A DNA stretch of 64,000 nt, taken from Maribacter sp. MJ134. Lineage in GTDB: Bacteria; Bacteroidota; Bacteroidia; Flavobacteriales; Flavobacteriaceae. The DNA lies in NCBI RefSeq assembly GCF_003970695.1, contig NZ_CP034570.1, positions 3,844,001 through 3,908,000 of the forward strand. Reading direction: 5' to 3'. Position numbers and translations under genes: made by a program. Under the pieces are notes generated by a model. It did not search any database and had not been told where the DNA came from. It saw only the letters and a program-made list of their open reading frames with translations. Of this stretch, positions 7,746 to 16,405 are shown in pieces. Position 1 is the stretch's first letter, and each line of letters starts with the position of its first letter.

Positions 7746-8078
7746 CTATGACGTTTTCTGTAATTTTTTGTTCTTTGCTTTAAGCTCGGACAATTTCTTT
7801 TCCAATGTGGTGATGACGTCTTCAGTTTTATAGCTTACGTCAGATACCAGATTGTTCATTCTTGTGTCTAAAGTATCTTTTTCTGAAATTAATTTACTTA
7901 CCACGGTTTCTTTTAGGTCTATGGCGTTTTCTGCAAGAGTATCTTTTGTAGCGGCCGCTTGGTCTGCAATTTTTCTTCTTGTATTCGTTCCCTTATCGGG
8001 TGCATATAAAATTCCTAACGCGGCTCCTATGGCGGACCCTGCAATTACTGCTAATAATGTATTACTGTTATTACTCAT
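7746..8078 (-). CDS. YtxH domain-containing stress protein
   Basis: A 110-residue protein with the YtxH signature at the N-terminus: a hydrophobic, Gly/Ala-rich segment (LLAVIAGSAIGAALGILYAPDKGTNTRRKI) and then a long charged helix likely to form a coiled coil up to the C-terminus. First gene of the operon with the holin-like and DUF6327-like genes. YtxH proteins are known as general-stress proteins in Bacillus; molecular function is unknown. Confident family call from the LYAPDKGxxxR motif. Confidence 0.9.
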   Translation of the reverse strand: MSNNSNTLLAVIAGSAIGAALGILYAPDKGTNTRRKIADQAAATKDTLAENAIDLKETVVSKLISEKDTLDTRMNNLVSDVSYKTEDVITTLEKKLSELKAKNKKLQKTS

Positions 8079-8247
8079 ATCATGTATTTAATGTTAACTA
8101 TGATGTCCTTCATCATTTATCACCACAAAGTTGCGCTTTATTGCTCGGCTTCGTTAGCTCAAATACTTTAAATGTTGACGGAAACCCCAATTGGTAAAAG
8201 GGTTAAGATTTTAAGGGAATGCAATAAGGAAGCACAAACGCTGTAAT

Positions 8248-8255
8248 TAATTTTG
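8248..8255 (+). promoter_or_regulatory. -7 box candidate upstream of the small membrane protein at 8360
   Basis: TAATTTTG matches TAnnTTTG. No convincing -33 element. The gap 8079-8359 (281 bases) shows nothing else recognisable. Confidence 0.3.
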
Positions 8256-8359
8256 TAATTACGCCATGTTAACGGTAGGACAGTTTAGGTGAAATGCGGT
8301 CAAAAAAAAATTCGGTACCCTATTGTGCCATAAAAATTCATCACAAAAAATAAAATAAT

Positions 8360-8527
8360 ATGAAGCAAGGAGAAGAAAACACAAAATTTGTAAAGGAATC
8401 TGAAAACGAAACGTCAAAGTTCATATTTCAGAAAAATAACAAAACCAAGGTCGGTGCTGCGGTTATCATTATTTTTCTAGTACTTATCACTTTAGGCATT
8501 GTCCTATCTGGAGTATCCTTCAATTAA
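8360..8527 (+). CDS. Small single-pass membrane protein (55 aa), unknown
   Basis: An ATG at 8360 opens 55 codons to a TAA at 8525-8527. The first 30 residues are charged (MKQGEENTKFVKESENE...), followed by one strong TM segment (about 31-50, VGAAVIIIFLVLITLGIVLS). Below the usual gene-finder size limit, but the charged head/membrane anchor layout and its position 27 bases before the next gene on the same strand suggest a real gene. No family recognised. Confidence 0.6.
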   Translation: MKQGEENTKFVKESENETSKFIFQKNNKTKVGAAVIIIFLVLITLGIVLSGVSFN

Positions 8528-8554
8528 GCCAGTTCTTATTTTGCTCTTACTTTA

Positions 8555-11500
8555 TTGTTCAACGAAATTCTTTATATGACAAAGTGCTCCATATTCGTAA
8601 ATTTTATAGCGTCAAAAATCCAGACAATTATTTTAATAGTACTCACTACACTACCTATTTCTTGTGCCATTTACAAAGAACAATCCAATATAGACCAGAC
8701 AAATATTCCGCGCACAAAAGAAATAATGCATACTTTTTATGTTGCAGGCGGATATGGTAATATTTCCGAAACTTCCAATAAAAATTTATTAGATGCCTTT
8801 AAAAAGGAATTATCCTCGGCAAACGAAAACAGTACGCTCTTGTTTACGGGTGATAACGTTTCTCCGCTTACAGATAAATGGGAAGAGGATAAACAGCTAA
8901 TAGATGACCAGCTGGCATTGGCTTCAGAGTTCAAGGGTAAAACAATTTTTCTTCCTGGCAATAACGAATGGAAAAGTTATGACCTTAATAAGATGGAAAG
9001 TGTAGAGGATTACCTGAAAGAGGAGGATGTAAAGAACGTTGCCGTTTTCCCTGAGAATGGATGCCCCATTGAGCACCAAGTGATAAACGATGATTTAGAT
9101 TTAATACTAATAGACTCCAAGTGGTTTGTTTCCAACTGGTCCCGTCTGGTGGATATCAATAGGAAGTGTTCGGACATTGTTACCAGAAGGCGCTTCATGG
9201 AAGAATTGGAAGGTTATATTAACGACGGGCAAGGTAAGAACATTGTTATTGCTATGCATCATCCTGTATTTAGCAACGGCATTTATGCTGGTAATGAGAC
9301 ATTTAAGCAGCACATGACTCCAATACCTGTCCTAGGAACTGTTAGGAATACCGTAATGGATTTGGGTGCGTTTAACCCTGAGCATTTGAACTCTCGTAGA
9401 TACAATTATCTTAGAATAGCCGTAAGTGCATTGGCCCAAGCAAATGACAGAATTACCCTATTATCAGGTCATGAAGAAAATCTTCAATTACTTTCTGGCG
9501 GTGGAATACATCAAATAGTAAGTGGTTCGTTAAGTTCAAAAAGTGCAACAAAGCTCGGAAAGAATAGGATAACAGCTATCGGCGGCTCGCTGGAGTATCA
9601 AGGTAACTTCGCTCAAGGCGAAAGAGGTTTTGCGAAACTAATGTATTATAGCGATGGGTCTTCCGATGTAACGTTTATAAGGGAGAATGGTGCGGACAAA
9701 TCTTTTGAAGTACTTCCTTCATTAAATCCATCAGGAAAGAAGTTTAACTTTGACAAAATAAGTAAAAAGACCGTTACCGCCCAAGTACTGGAGTTTACGG
9801 AGGACATGGACAAAAGCGGATTTTATGAGTTTCTATGGGGAGAACGCTACCGTAGCTATTTCACAAAACCTGTTGAGGCGCCAGTGGTTCGTTTGGATAC
9901 CTTGTACGGTGGACTAAATGTAGTAAAAGAAGGTGGTGGGCACCAATCCTTTTCCTTACGTTTGGAGGATGAGAACGGTAAGCAGTATGCAATGCGTTCG
10001 TTAAAGAAAAGTGCATTAAAATTCTTGAAATTTAAACTTCCAGGGGTAGCCTATACGGAAGACGATTTCATGGATACCTGGGCGGAAGAAGTTATTTCAG
10101 ATTTCTTTACTACAGCACACCCCTATATTCAGTTGGTGATAGACCCCTTAGCAAAATCCGTTGGTATCAATCATTCCGATACAGAACTCTTTTATGTGCC
10201 AAAGCAAGAAACTTTAGGAAAGTACAATGAAGATTTTGGTGATGAATTGTACTTTATAGAAAGACGGCCGTCTGAAGAACAATTGAATTATAAGGGCTAC
10301 AGGCGTACCATGGATACGAATAGCGGAGTGGTTACGGATTATGAAAGTACCACGGATATGTTGGAGAAGATTAAAAGCGATGAGTCTTATACCATTGATG
10401 AGAAAAACTTTATCAGGGCCCGTATTTTCGATATGCTCATTGGGGATTGGGATAGACATCAAGACCAATGGCGATGGATCGAGTACGAAGGAGAAGACGG
10501 AGATAAGGAGTTTATGCCCATACCGAGGGATAGAGATAATGCCTTTGCCAAATTTGACGGCGCAGCACTTAAACTAATTAAGCTTTTTGTGCCCAATGCA
10601 AGAAGATGGCAAACCTTTGACGATAACATTAATAATGTGAAGTGGCAGAACATGGGAGGCCACAAAATGGATAGGGCCTTATTAACTAGATACGATGCCA
10701 AAGTATGGGAAAGCGAAGCTAGGATAATTCAAGAGAATATTACCAAGGAAATCATAGATTTGGCTTTCAAGAGACTACCTGAGTCCGTCCAGGACGAGAC
10801 AGCAGAGCAAATAAAGTCAAACCTTACGGCCAGACTGCAACAGTTACCGGAGAAGGCAAGGGATTATGGTAACTATCTCAGTAAGGTTGTGGCGATAACA
10901 GGAACGGAAAAAGACGACCTTTTTGAAGTCGAAAGAATGCCAAATGGAAAGACAAAGGTTATTGTAAAACGGCTGTTGTCCGACGAGAAGAACGAAAAAA
11001 TATACGAGCGGGTTTTCACGGATAAGATTACCAAAGAAATTTGGTTATATGGTTTAGGGGATGATGATGATTACAAACTATCTGGTCAGGAATCTTCAAA
11101 GACCAAAATAAAGATAGTGGGTGGCTACGGAGCGGATAGCTACAGCATTGACAATACTTCCAAGCTTAAGGTTTTTGAATGGGAGCATGAAAAGTCAGAT
11201 TTTATAAAGGAGGAGCCCAAAACACAAATGAGTGATATCTATAAGACCAATACCTATCATTGGCGTTACTTTAAACCCAATACAAATACAATTGCACCGA
11301 CCATAGGTTTTAGGACCGATGACGGGTTTTTTCTTGGTGCTACAAATACTTTCGTCAAAAATGGTTTAAATGGAAATCCTTTCGTACAGAAACATCAATT
11401 GAAAGCCAATTACTATTTTGGTTTTGAGGCTGTAGCGCTGCAATACACTGGAGTCTGGGCAAACGTAATCCCAAAGTGGAATTTTGAATTGAACGGATAT

Positions 11501-12307
11501 TATACCAGTGACAGTTATGCGAAGAACTTTTTCGGTTTGGGTAATGAGTCCGTTAATAACGAGGATAACGTAGGCCGTGATTTTTATAGGGCTCGCCTAA
11601 AACAGTTTAAGGCCAGCGCGGGAATTGCCTATTATACCCTACGTTTAAGAGGATTGTTTGAATCCTTTAGGGTAAATGAGAATGATCAACGGCTGTTCAA
11701 TAGAAATAATTTAAATCCTGTACTCTTTGAGAATCAGAATTATGGCGGGGCAGAACTAAGCGGATACTATGATAATGCGGATGCCAAGGACTTTCCTTCA
11801 AAGTCCATTTATATAGGACTTAAGGCGGGATACAAATCAAATTTGGAGATAGCGGACAATGCATTTGGTTACGCCAGTTTAAAAGTAGGATTCACTCATA
11901 AAATTACTTCTTCAGGAGCATTGGTCTTTGGTACTACAGCAGAATATAAGTCGCTTATTAACGAGAAAGACGTCTTTTTCTATCATCGGCCATCATTGGG
12001 AGGGGCCAACGGGCTCAGAGGTTTTAGGGACGAACGTTTTATGGGAAAATCCTATTTTTATCAAAGTTCGGATTTAAAGCTAAGATTAAAGCGTTACATC
12101 ACTGCCGTATCTCCAGTAACTATTGGTCTTTATGGTGGGTTCGATTACGGTCGCACTTGGCAACCGGGCGAAAATTCTAAGGTGTGGCATACCTCTCAAG
12201 GTGCGGGTTTATGGATAAGTAGTTTAAAGGCACTCACCTTTAACATAGGATATTTTAATTCAAGGGAAAGTAACTTGGTTCAGGTAGGTTTCAATCTCGC
12301 TATCTAA
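8555..12307 (+). CDS. Metallophosphoesterase fused to Omp85-type outer-membrane barrel
   Basis: A 1250-residue lipoprotein-like fusion. A signal ending in LPISC (near residue 37; the ATG at 8576 would shorten the n-region) precedes a calcineurin-like phosphoesterase domain (about 50-350) with LFTGDNVSP, LPGNNEW (GNHD/E-like), IAMHHPVF and LLSGHEEN motifs. A long middle region follows (about 400-850, including a DRDNAFAKFDG stretch). The C-terminal 350 residues form a beta-barrel of the bacterial surface antigen/BamA type with GGANGLRGFRDERFMGKSYF, the Omp85 signature, and the protein ends in an aromatic-rich beta strand (VQVGFNLAI). It probably sits in the outer membrane with the phosphoesterase on one side. 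Substrate unknown; the middle region has no recognised function. Confidence 0.85.
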   Translation: MFNEILYMTKCSIFVNFIASKIQTIILIVLTTLPISCAIYKEQSNIDQTNIPRTKEIMHTFYVAGGYGNISETSNKNLLDAFKKELSSANENSTLLFTGDNVSPLTDKWEEDKQLIDDQLALASEFKGKTIFLPGNNEWKSYDLNKMESVEDYLKEEDVKNVAVFPENGCPIEHQVINDDLDLILIDSKWFVSNWSRLVDINRKCSDIVTRRRFMEELEGYINDGQGKNIVIAMHHPVFSNGIYAGNETFKQHMTPIPVLGTVRNTVMDLGAFNPEHLNSRRYNYLRIAVSALAQANDRITLLSGHEENLQLLSGGGIHQIVSGSLSSKSATKLGKNRITAIGGSLEYQGNFAQGERGFAKLMYYSDGSSDVTFIRENGADKSFEVLPSLNPSGKKFNFDKISKKTVTAQVLEFTEDMDKSGFYEFLWGERYRSYFTKPVEAPVVRLDTLYGGLNVVKEGGGHQSFSLRLEDENGKQYAMRSLKKSALKFLKFKLPGVAYTEDDFMDTWAEEVISDFFTTAHPYIQLVIDPLAKSVGINHSDTELFYVPKQETLGKYNEDFGDELYFIERRPSEEQLNYKGYRRTMDTNSGVVTDYESTTDMLEKIKSDESYTIDEKNFIRARIFDMLIGDWDRHQDQWRWIEYEGEDGDKEFMPIPRDRDNAFAKFDGAALKLIKLFVPNARRWQTFDDNINNVKWQNMGGHKMDRALLTRYDAKVWESEARIIQENITKEIIDLAFKRLPESVQDETAEQIKSNLTARLQQLPEKARDYGNYLSKVVAITGTEKDDLFEVERMPNGKTKVIVKRLLSDEKNEKIYERVFTDKITKEIWLYGLGDDDDYKLSGQESSKTKIKIVGGYGADSYSIDNTSKLKVFEWEHEKSDFIKEEPKTQMSDIYKTNTYHWRYFKPNTNTIAPTIGFRTDDGFFLGATNTFVKNGLNGNPFVQKHQLKANYYFGFEAVALQYTGVWANVIPKWNFELNGYYTSDSYAKNFFGLGNESVNNEDNVGRDFYRARLKQFKASAGIAYYTLRLRGLFESFRVNENDQRLFNRNNLNPVLFENQNYGGAELSGYYDNADAKDFPSKSIYIGLKAGYKSNLEIADNAFGYASLKVGFTHKITSSGALVFGTTAEYKSLINEKDVFFYHRPSLGGANGLRGFRDERFMGKSYFYQSSDLKLRLKRYITAVSPVTIGLYGGFDYGRTWQPGENSKVWHTSQGAGLWISSLKALTFNIGYFNSRESNLVQVGFNLAI

Positions 12308-12334
12308 TATCGATTTTTAACTAAAAACAAACCA

Positions 12335-13543
12335 ATGTCGGATATCATATCAAAAGTAGAAGCATACGCTGTAGAAATGTTAAGTTCAGAGACCAACGGG
12401 TCGTTCCTTTACCATAATCTAAGACATACACAGCGGGTTGTTAACAGTGCGAAAAAATTAATAGAAGGGGAGAAGGTTACGGAGGATGATGGTCAAAAGT
12501 TGCTTATTGCAGCCTGGTTTCACGATTTGGGCTATACACAGTCTATCAATGACCACGAGGAGCACAGCTGCGCCTTGGCCAAACAGTTTCTAGAGCAAGA
12601 AGCTGTTGATGCCGATTTCATGGATGAGGTGTGCGATTTAATTAGGGCCACCAAAAAAGATTATGAACCTAGAAACAAATTGGAAGAAATTATCAGGGAT
12701 GCCGATTCTTCTCATTTCGCGAAAAAAAGTTTTATGGCCACTACGGAACTTTTGAGAGAGGAGCTTTCGCTCTTGGGAGTAGCACAATACTCCAATGACG
12801 AATGGCGAGAAGAAAATATAAGACTGCTAAGGGTAAAACATAGATTTTATACGGATTACGCCAAGGATAACTGGCAAAAAGAGAAAGATAAGAACGTAAA
12901 AAAGCTGGTAAAAGCGAAGAAAAAGAGTAAGAAGCTGGTTAAGAAAGAAACTTTAAAGGCAAAGTTTAAAGGAAATTTACCGGACAGAGGTATACAGACG
13001 TTGTACAGGGTTACCCTTAGAAATCATTTAAAGCTTAGTGATATCGCGGACACTAAGGCCAATATATTACTTTCCGTAAACGCCATTATTATTTCTTTGG
13101 CCCTTGCGAATTTGATTCCCAAATTGGATAATCCCTCCAACGATTACCTAATCTATCCAACATTTATATTTATTGTTTTTAGCGTCGTTTCTATGGTGAT
13201 GTCCATTTTAGCCACTAAACCGAATGTAACTAGTGGTGAATTTACAGATGAGGATGTCGCCAATAAAAATGTGAACCTCTTATTTTTTGGAAATTTTCAT
13301 AAGATGGAATTATCAAAATACAGTTGGGCAATGAAAGAGTTAGTGAAGGACAGGGATTATATATATGATTCTTTAACAAAAGACCTCTACTACTTGGGTG
13401 TGGTGTTGGAGCGAAAGTACAGACTCTTGCGGTGGACCTACACCGTTTTTATGATAGGGATGATACTTTCTGTTCTAGTTTTTGGGATTGCACTAAAATT
13501 TTACGGTCCTGAACGCATGTTGGAATTACCCACCATGGAATAA
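12335..13543 (+). CDS. HD-domain phosphohydrolase fused to PycTM-type (DUF5706) membrane domain
   Basis: 402 residues. N-terminal HD domain with metal ligands His31 (YHNLRHT), His63-Asp64 (AAWFHDLGY) and Asp124 (IRDADSSHF), expected to hydrolyse a phosphodi- or monoester of a nucleotide. A Lys-rich linker (about 185-215) leads to a membrane domain with RNHLKLSDIADTKANILLSVNAI, the hallmark of the Pycsar effector family PF18967/DUF5706, and three TM segments (about 244-264, 270-292 and 367-390). In Pycsar, such membrane effectors are switched by a cyclic pyrimidine made by a neighbouring cyclase; no cyclase adjoins this gene. It follows the metallophosphoesterase gene by 27 bases and precedes a PepSY-like lipoprotein by 2. 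It could be a housekeeping signalling protein instead of a defence effector. Confidence 0.85.
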   Translation: MSDIISKVEAYAVEMLSSETNGSFLYHNLRHTQRVVNSAKKLIEGEKVTEDDGQKLLIAAWFHDLGYTQSINDHEEHSCALAKQFLEQEAVDADFMDEVCDLIRATKKDYEPRNKLEEIIRDADSSHFAKKSFMATTELLREELSLLGVAQYSNDEWREENIRLLRVKHRFYTDYAKDNWQKEKDKNVKKLVKAKKKSKKLVKKETLKAKFKGNLPDRGIQTLYRVTLRNHLKLSDIADTKANILLSVNAIIISLALANLIPKLDNPSNDYLIYPTFIFIVFSVVSMVMSILATKPNVTSGEFTDEDVANKNVNLLFFGNFHKMELSKYSWAMKELVKDRDYIYDSLTKDLYYLGVVLERKYRLLRWTYTVFMIGMILSVLVFGIALKFYGPERMLELPTME

Positions 13544-13545
13544 AA

Positions 13546-13989
13546 ATGAAAACTATGAAACTAATCAAACGATTTGTACTTTCTATTATGACCATGAGTC
13601 TTCTTTTGGCATGCCAATCGGAAACTAAAGGGCAGACTCCCGAGGCCGTAAAAAAGTCATTTAAAAGTAAATATCCCAACGAGTCCGACCCGGATTGGAG
13701 AAAAGACAAGAATGGAAATTTTGAATCTCATTTTAAGAAAGATGGGGAACATTACCGAGCAGATTTTGCACCGAACGGTGAGTGGATAGAAACAGAATCG
13801 AACATTAAGAAAAAAGAATTGCCAAAGGCCATTCTAAAGGTCTTAGAAGCGGATTTTGAAGATATAAAAATCGTTGAAATTGAAAAGGTAGACCACGCGA
13901 CCAAAGGAACCTTCTATGACGTCGAGATTAAGATTGACGGTAAGAAGAAGGATTTAGAATTTTCAAGCGATGGCAAAAGAATCAATTAA
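13546..13989 (+). CDS. PepSY-like lipoprotein
   Basis: 147 residues, signal MKTMKLIKRFVLSIMTMSLLLAC with lipobox LLAC, then two PepSY-like repeats (PEAVKKSFKSKYP... and LPKAILKVLEADF...). Family members are small periplasmic or outer-membrane proteins; some resemble BLIP-like folds. The pattern of AVKxxFxxKYPxxxxxxW and FxxDGxxxEtE is the DUF2874/PepSY-like one. Starts 2 bases after the HD-PycTM stop, so it belongs to the same operon. An internal ATG at 13555 is an alternative start. Function unknown. Confidence 0.8.
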   Translation: MKTMKLIKRFVLSIMTMSLLLACQSETKGQTPEAVKKSFKSKYPNESDPDWRKDKNGNFESHFKKDGEHYRADFAPNGEWIETESNIKKKELPKAILKVLEADFEDIKIVEIEKVDHATKGTFYDVEIKIDGKKKDLEFSSDGKRIN

Positions 13990-14008
13990 TTTAATAAACG
14001 AAAACATT

Positions 14009-14221
14009 ATGAGAACTAGTAAATTATTCCTATTCATGGCGTTAAGCACTTTCATGTTCATGGGTGCATGTAGGGAACAAAAAGAAGTAAAAGAAGATAA
14101 AGGTACTCTTGAAAGGGCAGCGGAGGAGGCAGAGGACGGTGTGGAACGCGCTGCAGAAGAGGTAGAAGGCGCTTACGATGACGTAAAGGAAGAACTTGAT
14201 GGAGAAACCGACGATAATTAA
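14009..14221 (+). CDS. Small acidic lipoprotein
   Basis: 70 residues starting at the ATG at 14009; the signal MRTSKLFLFMALSTFMFMGAC ends in lipobox MGAC. The mature part is a 45-residue, strongly acidic amphipathic helix with two near repeats (ERAAEEAEDGVERAAEEVEG), a pattern seen in small flavobacterial lipoproteins. The frame is open further upstream, but that part lacks a signal and overlaps the previous gene, so the start at 14009 was taken. Same strand and close to the PepSY-like gene. Function unknown. Confidence 0.7.
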   Translation: MRTSKLFLFMALSTFMFMGACREQKEVKEDKGTLERAAEEAEDGVERAAEEVEGAYDDVKEELDGETDDN

Positions 14222-14255
14222 TTAAGCTTTTCCAAGATTAAATAACACATATCAA

Positions 14256-14393
14256 ATGAAAAAACTTATTCAAATTATAGGAGCAGGGTACGGAGCCAAG
14301 AAAATTGGTGGAGGTAAATGCGGTTGTATCGGAACTGTTTTTGTATTCCTGATACTATATTGGATTTTTGGTTACGTGCTCAACTACTTTTAA
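14256..14393 (+). CDS. Small hydrophobic protein (45 aa), unknown
   Basis: ATG at 14256, 45 codons to the TAA at 14391-14393. MKKLIQIIGAGYGAKKIGGGKCGCIGT then a TM segment (about 28-44, VFVFLILYWIFGYVLNYF). Contains a CGC motif near the membrane boundary. It lies 34 bases after the acidic lipoprotein gene on the same strand. Not a recognised family; small size makes the call tentative. The following 200 bases to the aldolase stop carry no convincing gene. Confidence 0.55.
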   Translation: MKKLIQIIGAGYGAKKIGGGKCGCIGTVFVFLILYWIFGYVLNYF

Positions 14394-14595
14394 ATTTGAG
14401 CGGTTGCTGCCAACTTTATTTTCCATTTTCGAGCAGTTTTTATGGTACTAGTATATTGGTGATTTGAAGAACGTTTTAGAAAAGACTTTCCAGATTGCAC
14501 GTTATCAGGATATTGATGACCAGTATTTTACTATCAATGTTGGGCATACCACAAGCTGAATAATAGAAGAAGGGTCTAAACTTATACAAAATAAC

Positions 14596-15264
14596 TTAAG
14601 CCCTTATGCTACTGATAATTTTTAGGGTAGCAGTTACTTTTCTTTTAAGCTCCTTAAAGTCTTCATTGGCTAGAATTTCTTTACTTATGAGTTTGGAACC
14701 TATGCCAACACAGGTAACCCCAGCACCAAACCAAGCTTTTAGGTTTTCCTCATCCGTACTTACACCTCCCGTAGGCATGACGCTTGTCCAAGGTTGCGGA
14801 CCTTTAATGCCTTTTACAAAACCAGGGCCATAGATAGCTCCGGGAAAGAGTTTTACAATTTCGCAACCTAGTTCCTCGGCCCGGTTTATTTCGGTCAGGG
14901 AACCACAGCCTGGGGACCATAGGACCTTCCTACGGTTACATACGATTGCGATGTCTTCCCTTAGGGACGGCGTTACGATAAAGTTGGCCCCCATCTGCAT
15001 AAAGAGCGATGCGGCCGCCGCATCGGTTATCGAGCCAACTCCCATAACCATTCCCGGAAGTTTTTCAATAGCGTACTTATTCAGTTCGGAAAAAACCTCA
15101 AAGGCAAAGTCACCTCTTGCGGTAAATTCCATAAGTCGTGCGCCACCATCATAACAGGCTTTCAAAACTTTTTTCCCCAATGCGATGTCTGGGTGATAAA
15201 ATAAAGGAACCATACCCGATTCCTTCATTATGGTTGCTACTTCTATTCTCGAATATTGAGCCAT
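14596..15264 (-). CDS. eda: KDPG (2-keto-3-deoxy-6-phosphogluconate) aldolase
   Basis: 222 residues, class I TIM-barrel aldolase that splits KDPG into pyruvate and glyceraldehyde-3-phosphate, the last step of alginate monomer breakdown in this locus. Visible: LMEFTARGDFAFEVF, VGSITDAAAASLFMQMGANFIVTP, SPGCGSLTEI and the Schiff-base Lys in CEIVKLFPGAIYGPGFVKGIKGP, then MPTGGVS. Starts 2 bases after the stop of the KDG kinase gene (kinase upstream), so the two are coupled. Cytoplasmic. Confidence 0.93.
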   Translation of the reverse strand: MAQYSRIEVATIMKESGMVPLFYHPDIALGKKVLKACYDGGARLMEFTARGDFAFEVFSELNKYAIEKLPGMVMGVGSITDAAAASLFMQMGANFIVTPSLREDIAIVCNRRKVLWSPGCGSLTEINRAEELGCEIVKLFPGAIYGPGFVKGIKGPQPWTSVMPTGGVSTDEENLKAWFGAGVTCVGIGSKLISKEILANEDFKELKRKVTATLKIISSIRA

Positions 15265-15266
15265 AT

Positions 15267-16307
15267 TTATCTTGCTACTCTACCGGAGGCATCCCCTCCT
15301 TTTAGTTTATTTACTTCTTCGACGGTTACCAAATTGGCATCACCTTTAATCGTATGTTTTAAACAGGATGCCGCTACGGCGAAATCCAAAGCGTTTTGGT
15401 CATCCTCGGGATAATGAAGCAGTCCGTATATCAATCCCCCCATAAAAGAATCGCCTCCCCCAACTCTATCAACGATATCCGTAATTTGATATTGACGCGT
15501 TTCATACATTTTCTCCCCATCATAAAGCACACCTGCCCAGGTATTATGAGATGCCGATATGGAGCCTCTTAAGGTCGTGATTACCTTCTTGGCCTTTGGA
15601 AACTTTTTCATCATCTGTTTACATACGGATAAAAAGGCTTCAGCTTTTACTTCGCTGCCGTGCTTATGCACATCAAGGCCTTTTGGGTGTATTCCAAAGT
15701 GTTTTTCAGCATCTTCCTCGTTCCCTAAAATAATATCGCAATAGGAGGTAAGCTCTGTCATTATGGCCTCTCGGTCTCCACCGTAATTCCATAGTTTAGC
15801 CCTGTAGTTTAAATCTGTAGAGATAGTTATGCCCATATCACTGGCCGCTTTTACCGCTTCCAAACACGCATCTGCCGCACCTTGGGAAATAGCCGGAGTG
15901 ATACCCGTCCAATGAAACCATCCTGCATCTTTGAAAACATTCTTCCAATCGATCATTCCAGGTTCTATTTCGCATATGGCAGAATGTGCGCGGTCATAAA
16001 CTACTTTACTGCCCCTACTAACGGCTCCTGTTTCTAAAAAATAGATACCAAGACGGTCTCCTCCAAAAATGATGTTCTGTGTATTAACGCCTCTCTTCCG
16101 CATTTCCATTAATGCACATTCTCCGATGTCATTCTTTGGTAGTCTTGTGACAAAATCAACAGGGACCCCATAATTTGCCAGAGATACCGCAACATTAGAT
16201 TCACCGCCTCCATAAACTACATCAAAACTATTAGTTTGAGAAAATCTTAAAAATCCCGGAGGAGCTAAACGTAGCATTATTTCTCCGAAGGTTACTACTT
16301 TTTTCAT
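15267..16307 (-). CDS. kdgK: 2-keto-3-deoxygluconate kinase (PfkB family)
   Basis: About 346 residues. Phosphorylates KDG to KDPG with ATP. PfkB family features: N-terminal VVTFGEIMLRLAPPG, the substrate-binding YGGGESNVAVSLANYG, and the C-terminal ATP/anion-hole motif DRVGGGDSFMGGLIYGLL with catalytic Asp. The start MKKVVTFGE at 16307 was chosen over 16316 because family members begin at this strand. It lies between the DEH reductase (98 bases upstream) and eda (2 bases downstream) in the MFS-SDR-kdgK-eda operon. Confidence 0.92.
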   Translation of the reverse strand: MKKVVTFGEIMLRLAPPGFLRFSQTNSFDVVYGGGESNVAVSLANYGVPVDFVTRLPKNDIGECALMEMRKRGVNTQNIIFGGDRLGIYFLETGAVSRGSKVVYDRAHSAICEIEPGMIDWKNVFKDAGWFHWTGITPAISQGAADACLEAVKAASDMGITISTDLNYRAKLWNYGGDREAIMTELTSYCDIILGNEEDAEKHFGIHPKGLDVHKHGSEVKAEAFLSVCKQMMKKFPKAKKVITTLRGSISASHNTWAGVLYDGEKMYETRQYQITDIVDRVGGGDSFMGGLIYGLLHYPEDDQNALDFAVAASCLKHTIKGDANLVTVEEVNKLKGGDASGRVAR

Positions 16308-16405
16308 TTGAATCATATTAGTTTAAAACTGCCTTTCACCACATAAGTCCGGTTAGTTCTATAGACACCTACATGGCAAAAAAGCAGTACTAAAATCATT
16401 AGTTA

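Noticed and set aside
12335..13543. A complete Pycsar anti-phage system
   Set aside because: Only the PycTM-like domain is present; no uridylate cyclase gene is adjacent and the neighbours are lipoproteins and an outer-membrane protein, so calling it a defence system would go beyond the evidence.
14440..14560. Short open stretch starting near 14461 (DLKNVLEKTFQIARYQD)
   Set aside because: About 34 codons with no start codon of normal form, no leader and no recognised family. Could be a remnant, but evidence is too thin.
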